DNA of 10,395 bases, taken from the NCBI GenBank assembly GCA_002779045.1, contig PEXO01000068.1, positions 1 through 10,395 of the forward strand, given 5' to 3'. The notes beneath the pieces were generated by a model. That model saw only the letters and a program-made list of their open reading frames with translations, did no database searches and was not told where the DNA came from. The position numbers and the translations under genes are program-made. The stretch comes from Elusimicrobia bacterium CG08_land_8_20_14_0_20_59_10. GTDB lineage: Bacteria > Elusimicrobiota > Elusimicrobia > Elusimicrobiales > UBA9959. This document shows positions 6,913 to 10,395 of the stretch, in pieces (the first letter of the stretch is position 1; the number at the start of each line of letters is the position of its first letter).

Positions 6913-8405
6913 TCGGCCCCCTCTGAAAATCTTGCGGAAAAGAAGTAGGGCACCCCCGACACATACGGGGTGAGGGACAGTTCTTTATCGAACCCGTAAA
7001 CCGTGAACTTCTGATAGGTAAAGATACTCATGGCGTTATCATATACGTATTTATCCAGCTCTTCCGCCATTTTACCGGAAAGCCCCGGCTCGACGGTAGC
7101 CATCATTTTCTCCAGCATCCCGTCGAATTTGGAATCCCCGCCCCAGGCGAACGGGGAACCCGAAAACAAGACGATCGCCTGTATAAAATAAGCGTGCCCC
7201 ATCGGGTCACCGCTGCTGCCGATGAACATATCGTATTTACCGCTTTTAAATTCCTTTATCATGTCCGCGTCCGATACCAGCGTAGCTTTCAGCTTCACGC
7301 CGATCTTCCGGAGCTGGGACGCCACTATCTTAGCTGTCCGCTCCGCGTTCTTTTTTACCAGGAAATTCAGGGTGAACCCCTTCGGATAACCCGCTCCGGC
7401 TAAAAGCTTCCGGGCCTTTCCCAGGTCGTACGCATAGGGGATCAGCGCGGAATTGTGCCCTGTTTCGCCAGGCATGCTGAGCGTAGCTATAGGTTTCCCA
7501 TTACCCCGGAGGTCATAGCGGATAAGCGCTTCTTTGTCCACTGCGTGATTCAGCGCCTTCCTTACTTTAAGGCTGCTTAAAGGTCCGGAAGATAAATTCA
7601 TGGCGAACGGCATGGTATAAAAAGAAGGCTTCTTTAAGACCGTAAACCCCGGATCTTCCATTACTTTCAGGGTCTGTGTTCCCGGAAGGTCCGTAAGCAG
7701 GTCGACCTCACCCGAGAACAGGGCGTTGAGCTGCTTCTCATATGGAATAAATTTGAAAACGAGCCCTTCAATACAGGGAAATCCCTTTAACCAATAATTC
7801 TTATTTGCCGTTAATCGGATAAACCCGCCTTTCTCCCACTTTTGGAATACGAACGCCCCTGTCCCCACGGGATTCCGGGCGAAATATTCCGCGCCTTTTT
7901 CCTTTATATATTCCGGCGGAACCATAACTATAAGCCCGGCAAGCCTGTTGAGGAGGATGGCGTCCGGATATTTCGCAACGATATCTACAGTATGGGAGTC
8001 CACTATCTCCACCCGGCTTATGGAGTCCACAAAGGAAATACCCGGGTACCCGGTCGAAGGATCGAGCTGGCGCGCCACGGAAAACCTGACGGCTTCGGCA
8101 TCGAACGGCTCCCCGTTATGAAAATGCACCCCCTCCCTTAGCCGGAAGCGCATCCTGGTATCGTCCACCCGGTTCCATGAAACCGCCAGTGCCGGTTCGA
8201 TTTTCCCGTCCGGGTCGAAGCGGACAAGGCCGTCAAAGATCTGCTGGCAGATGACATGATCTTTTTCCGAAAACTCCTTCTGCGGGTCCAGCGTTACCGG
8301 ATCGGCGACATCGTCGCAGACGCGCAGGTCGCGGCTATGCGCCATAGTGCCGGCGAACAAAGAGACCGACACCGCCGCGAGAGGCAGAAGCAGAGCTGTT
8401 TTCAT
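6909..8405 (-). CDS. ABC transporter substrate-binding protein, family 5 (peptide/nickel/opine type)
   Basis: This is a 498-residue periplasmic solute-binding protein of the DppA/OppA/NikA superfamily (SBP_bac_5). It begins with a Sec signal peptide: MKTALLLPLAAVSVSLFAG, then likely cleavage after AHS at residue 24. There is no lipobox Cys, so it should be soluble in the periplasm. Family hallmarks are GLVRFDPDGKIEPALAVSW (59-77), FRLREGVHFHNGEPFDAEAV (87-106), NPVGTGAFVFQKWEKG (178-193) and VRKALNHAVDKEAL (281-294). Length is normal for the family. The usual partner permeases and ATPases are absent on both sides. Its neighbours are a ThDP enzyme upstream and a cupin plus two-component system downstream, which suggests either transport with distant partners or a role in presenting ligand to the sensor kinase. 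The gene is visibly more AT-rich than its neighbours. The ligand cannot be told from sequence. Confidence 0.95.
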   Translation of the reverse strand: MKTALLLPLAAVSVSLFAGTMAHSRDLRVCDDVADPVTLDPQKEFSEKDHVICQQIFDGLVRFDPDGKIEPALAVSWNRVDDTRMRFRLREGVHFHNGEPFDAEAVRFSVARQLDPSTGYPGISFVDSISRVEIVDSHTVDIVAKYPDAILLNRLAGLIVMVPPEYIKEKGAEYFARNPVGTGAFVFQKWEKGGFIRLTANKNYWLKGFPCIEGLVFKFIPYEKQLNALFSGEVDLLTDLPGTQTLKVMEDPGFTVLKKPSFYTMPFAMNLSSGPLSSLKVRKALNHAVDKEALIRYDLRGNGKPIATLSMPGETGHNSALIPYAYDLGKARKLLAGAGYPKGFTLNFLVKKNAERTAKIVASQLRKIGVKLKATLVSDADMIKEFKSGKYDMFIGSSGDPMGHAYFIQAIVLFSGSPFAWGGDSKFDGMLEKMMATVEPGLSGKMAEELDKYVYDNAMSIFTYQKFTVYGFDKELSLTPYVSGVPYFFSARFSEGAE

Positions 8406-8426
8406 CGTATACCCGCCGGTTTTATC

Positions 8427-10157
8427 TTACGCTTTTACGAATAGTTTTTCCAACGTATTGTTGCGGTGTCCCATCGGCGGCGCCTCGTAAAGGTCCACCG
8501 CCACCTCCACCACGGCCGGCCGGCCGCTTGCCAGCGCCTCGGCAACGCGGTCCTTCACCTCGCCCGGCCTTTGCGCGCGGAAAGCGAGGGCGCCCAGGCC
8601 TTTGGCTATTCCCGCTATATCCAGCCTTTTGCCGAAGATACTGGTGGTGAATTTGTCGCCGAACAAAGCCTTTTCACCGTGGTAGATCATGCCGTAGCCG
8701 CCGTTATTGAGCACCACCCAGACCACCGGGATCCCGCCCGCCGCCGCCGTATGCACTTCCATCCCGTTCATGGCGAAAGACCCGTCGCCCACCAGGGCCA
8801 CCACCGGCTGCCCGGGGCGGGCCAGCTTGGCGCCTATGCAGGCCGCCGTACCGTGCCCCATGGAGAAAAAGCCGGTGTTCACAAAGAAATTCCCCGGTTT
8901 ATTGGCGGAGAAATAATGGAAGGCCCAGAAGACCGAAGTCCCCGCGTCCACGAACAGAACAGTGTCGGCCGGCAGGACTTCCTGCAGCTCTTTTATCACC
9001 CGCTGGGGCTTCAGCGGCACCGCCTGCGAATACATTTTTTCGGGGCTTATATACCTGGGATTGAATTTTTTGAATTCCGCAAGCGCCCGCGGCGGCCCCG
9101 GCTCCAGCTCCGCCGCCGCGCGCAGGTCGCGCTCCACCTGGAAGTTCAGCTCCCTGAGCGCGGCCCCGGCGTCGCCCAGGATGGCGTGGTCCGCGGGATA
9201 GTTCTTGCTTATTTCCCCGGGGTCTATGTCTATCTGTATCAGGGCGCGGCCTGGGGCCAGCCCGGGGTTCCAGCCGCAGGTGGAAGCTTCGCCAAGGCTG
9301 GTGCCCACCACCAGGAGCACGTCCACATTTTCGGAGAGCAGATATTTCTCGGCGTGCAGGGAGGCGCCGAAACCGAAGACCCCGAGCGAGAGCGGATGGT
9401 CTTCCGGGAGCGCGCCCTTGCCCGCGGGGGAAGTGGCCACGGGGATGCCCAGGCGCTCGGCGAGTTTTCTCAGCTCTTCATGCGCGCCCGACATGTTTAC
9501 GCCGTTGCCCGCGAGGATGGCCGGCTTTTTCGCGCGGATGAGCTCCCTGGAAGCCCCTATGACCGCCCCGCGGTCGAACTGGCTGGCGGCCACCCGGTAT
9601 TTCGCGGGAGGGACAAGGCAGGAGCTTACCGCCTGCTTCATCAGGTCCATAGGGAAATTTATATGAACGGGACCTTTCCTGCCGCTCAAAGCCGTTCTCA
9701 AAGCGGCTTTTACAATGTCGCCGGTCTTGGCGGCCGAGGGGACCATCACGCTGCTTTTGGTCACGGCTTTGAACATGTCCACTATGTCCACGCTGTGGCA
9801 GGTGCTTTCCTGGAAAGCCCCCTTGCCGAAAGACGCCGTGGACACCTGCGCCGTAAGCACCAGCAGGGGAACGGAATCCGCGCAGGCGCAGGCCACTCCG
9901 GTCACCAGGTTCGTAGCGCCCGGGCCGGTGGTGGAGCAGCAGACCCCCAGGCGCCCGGAGGCCCTGGCATAACCGTCGGCCATGAAGGCGGCCCCGCCCT
10001 CATGTTTGGCCAGGACCGGCGTAATACCGCCCAGTTCGAACACCGCCTCGTAGAACGGCGCCAGCGCGCCGCCCGGGATGCCGAAGACATGCGTTACGCC
10101 CTCGCCCTTCAGATATTCCACCAGCAGCCGGATCGCAGTGGTTTCATTTGTTCTCAT
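8427..10157 (-). CDS. ThDP-dependent acetolactate synthase-like enzyme
   Basis: This 576-residue protein of the acetolactate synthase large-subunit family has the usual three domains: pyrimidine-binding (about 3-170), central (about 195-335) and ThDP-diphosphate-binding (about 385-555). Visible motifs are the catalytic E53 in KHEGGAAFMADGYA, CSTTGPGATNLVTG (74-87), GAFQE (113-117) and the ThDP/Mg motif from G457-D458-G459 to N484-N485. The family catalyses carboligation or decarboxylation of 2-keto acids. After NNGGYGMI, the RQWQ-type stretch with the Trp typical of biosynthetic acetohydroxyacid synthases is replaced by YHGEKALFG. No regulatory small subunit or other ilv gene is nearby, so the substrate may differ. 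I chose the ATG at 10157. The frame extends upstream only to a TTG at 10223, which lacks a ribosome binding site and adds 22 residues without family similarity. It appears to be the first gene of the operon. Confidence 0.9.
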   Translation of the reverse strand: MRTNETTAIRLLVEYLKGEGVTHVFGIPGGALAPFYEAVFELGGITPVLAKHEGGAAFMADGYARASGRLGVCCSTTGPGATNLVTGVACACADSVPLLVLTAQVSTASFGKGAFQESTCHSVDIVDMFKAVTKSSVMVPSAAKTGDIVKAALRTALSGRKGPVHINFPMDLMKQAVSSCLVPPAKYRVAASQFDRGAVIGASRELIRAKKPAILAGNGVNMSGAHEELRKLAERLGIPVATSPAGKGALPEDHPLSLGVFGFGASLHAEKYLLSENVDVLLVVGTSLGEASTCGWNPGLAPGRALIQIDIDPGEISKNYPADHAILGDAGAALRELNFQVERDLRAAAELEPGPPRALAEFKKFNPRYISPEKMYSQAVPLKPQRVIKELQEVLPADTVLFVDAGTSVFWAFHYFSANKPGNFFVNTGFFSMGHGTAACIGAKLARPGQPVVALVGDGSFAMNGMEVHTAAAGGIPVVWVVLNNGGYGMIYHGEKALFGDKFTTSIFGKRLDIAGIAKGLGALAFRAQRPGEVKDRVAEALASGRPAVVEVAVDLYEAPPMGHRNNTLEKLFVKA

Positions 10158-10171
10158 AACCCCCCCATGCC

Positions 10172-10187
10172 CCGTTCTATAAAACGG
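10172..10187 (-). other. Small hairpin just upstream of the ThDP enzyme start
   Basis: CCGTT (10172-10176) and AACGG (10183-10187) form a 5-bp stem with a 6-nt loop, about 14 nt before the ATG at 10157. It lies between the larger leader hairpin and a G7 run that overlaps the ribosome binding position, so it could affect translation initiation. The stem is short and may be chance. Confidence 0.3.
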
Positions 10188-10235
10188 CTCCTGTTGCCTT
10201 CCGCTACCCCCCGAAAAAAACAACAGGAGTTTTTT
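10188..10235 (+). terminator. Perfect 9-bp inverted repeat with T-run (plus-strand terminator or leader hairpin)
   Basis: CTCCTGTTG (10188-10196) and CAACAGGAG (10221-10229) pair perfectly around a 24-nt loop and are followed on the plus strand by six T (10230-10235), the pattern of an intrinsic terminator. No plus-strand gene precedes it within this window, so it might stop antisense transcription. Read on the minus strand it lies in the 5' leader of the ThDP enzyme operon and could form an RNA hairpin there. On that strand no U-run follows directly, so it would not act as a simple terminator for the operon. Confidence 0.45.
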
Positions 10236-10251
10236 GCTGCAAATTCAGCCC

Positions 10252-10270
10252 GATGCGGTTTTTTCCGCGT
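10252..10270 (-). other. Leader hairpin with A-rich loop
   Basis: On the minus strand this reads ACGCGG, six A, CCGCAT: a stem of about 6 bp (one G-U pair) closing an A6 loop. It falls within the inferred 5' untranslated leader of the ThDP enzyme transcript. No function is evident. Confidence 0.3.
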
Positions 10271-10328
10271 GCGCCCTCGGCAGCGCGCCGCGCACCGGCC
10301 CGCCCGCGGGAACAGATGTTTGGAGCTA

Positions 10329-10334
10329 ATTATA
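10329..10334 (-). promoter_or_regulatory. Candidate -10 box (TATAAT)
   Basis: A perfect TATAAT on the minus strand lies in an AT-rich island (about 10319-10370) in otherwise GC-rich DNA, upstream of the first gene of the co-directional run. No good -35 hexamer is present at 17 bp, where ACTCCA is found, so an activator may be needed. If used, transcription would begin near 10322, giving a leader of roughly 165 nt. Confidence 0.5.
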
Positions 10335-10353
10335 CAAATATTACTAATATTTG
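10335..10353. promoter_or_regulatory. 19-bp perfect palindrome, candidate operator
   Basis: CAAATATTACTAATATTTG is perfectly self-complementary as 9 + 1 + 9 bases and directly abuts the TATAAT box, filling the position of the promoter spacer. Such a placement suits a dimeric regulator. MerR-type regulators classically bind within an extended spacer, so the HTH-receiver protein encoded in this operon is a possible but unproven binder. Confidence 0.5.
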
Positions 10354-10357
10354 GAGT

Positions 10358-10395
10358 TTATAGCAATTCGGGGACACAATACTTAGGAAGCGTAA
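10358..10395. other. Right-edge intergenic sequence, possible dispersed repeat end
   Basis: The last 38 bases contain AATTCGGGGACACAATACTT. This resembles, from memory, conserved motifs flanking IS200/REP-associated Y1 transposase elements in environmental bacteria. No transposase is present in the window and I cannot confirm the match. It is otherwise non-coding as far as can be seen. Confidence 0.2.

Noticed and set aside
10158..10223. N-terminal extension of the ThDP enzyme from a TTG at 10223
   Set aside because: The added 22 residues have no family similarity, no ribosome binding site precedes the TTG, and the segment carries one arm and the loop of the inverted repeat.

Overview
This 10.4 kb window comes from a GC-rich, probably Gram-negative bacterium. 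The evidence is a Sec-exported periplasmic binding protein, a membrane sensor with a periplasmic-type loop, and large GAF/PAS/CheB-CheR signalling proteins. Isoleucine ATA codons are common despite the high GC. This would suit an environmental lineage such as Elusimicrobiota or the former Deltaproteobacteria, but I cannot place the organism firmly from sequence alone.

Every gene I can support lies on the minus strand, so the region reads from right to left as one probable transcription unit. In order of transcription it holds: an AT-rich promoter/leader (about 10395 to 10158); a ThDP-dependent acetolactate synthase-like enzyme (10157-8427); a family 5 (peptide/nickel type) ABC substrate-binding protein with a signal peptide and no partner permease or ATPase (8405-6909); a small cupin (6912-6475); a response regulator with a MerR/excisionase-like DNA-binding domain in front of its receiver domain (6472-5897); a membrane sensor-HAMP piece (5887-4766); a GAF-PAS-histidine kinase-receiver piece (4835-2838); and a CheB-CheR-coiled-coil-PAS fusion that runs off the left edge (2706-1). 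Spacings are 21 bp, a 4-bp ATGA overlap, 2 bp, 9 bp, one frameshift and 131 bp.

The sensor-HAMP and GAF-PAS-kinase reading frames are two halves of one hybrid histidine kinase of about 1016 residues. They are separated by an apparent one-base deletion near 4886, in the HAMP-GAF linker. This is either a genuine disruption that cuts the periplasmic sensor off from the kinase, or a sequence error.

The best hypothesis for the whole region is a ligand-responsive signalling cassette. An orphan periplasmic binding protein and/or the membrane sensor would detect a small molecule, the hybrid kinase would pass phosphate to the HTH-receiver regulator, and the operon would also carry a ThDP enzyme and a cupin acting on or responding to related metabolites. 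The substrate is unknown. A 19-bp perfect palindrome directly next to a TATAAT box upstream of the first gene is the best operator candidate. The rest of the 5' leader can form several hairpins.
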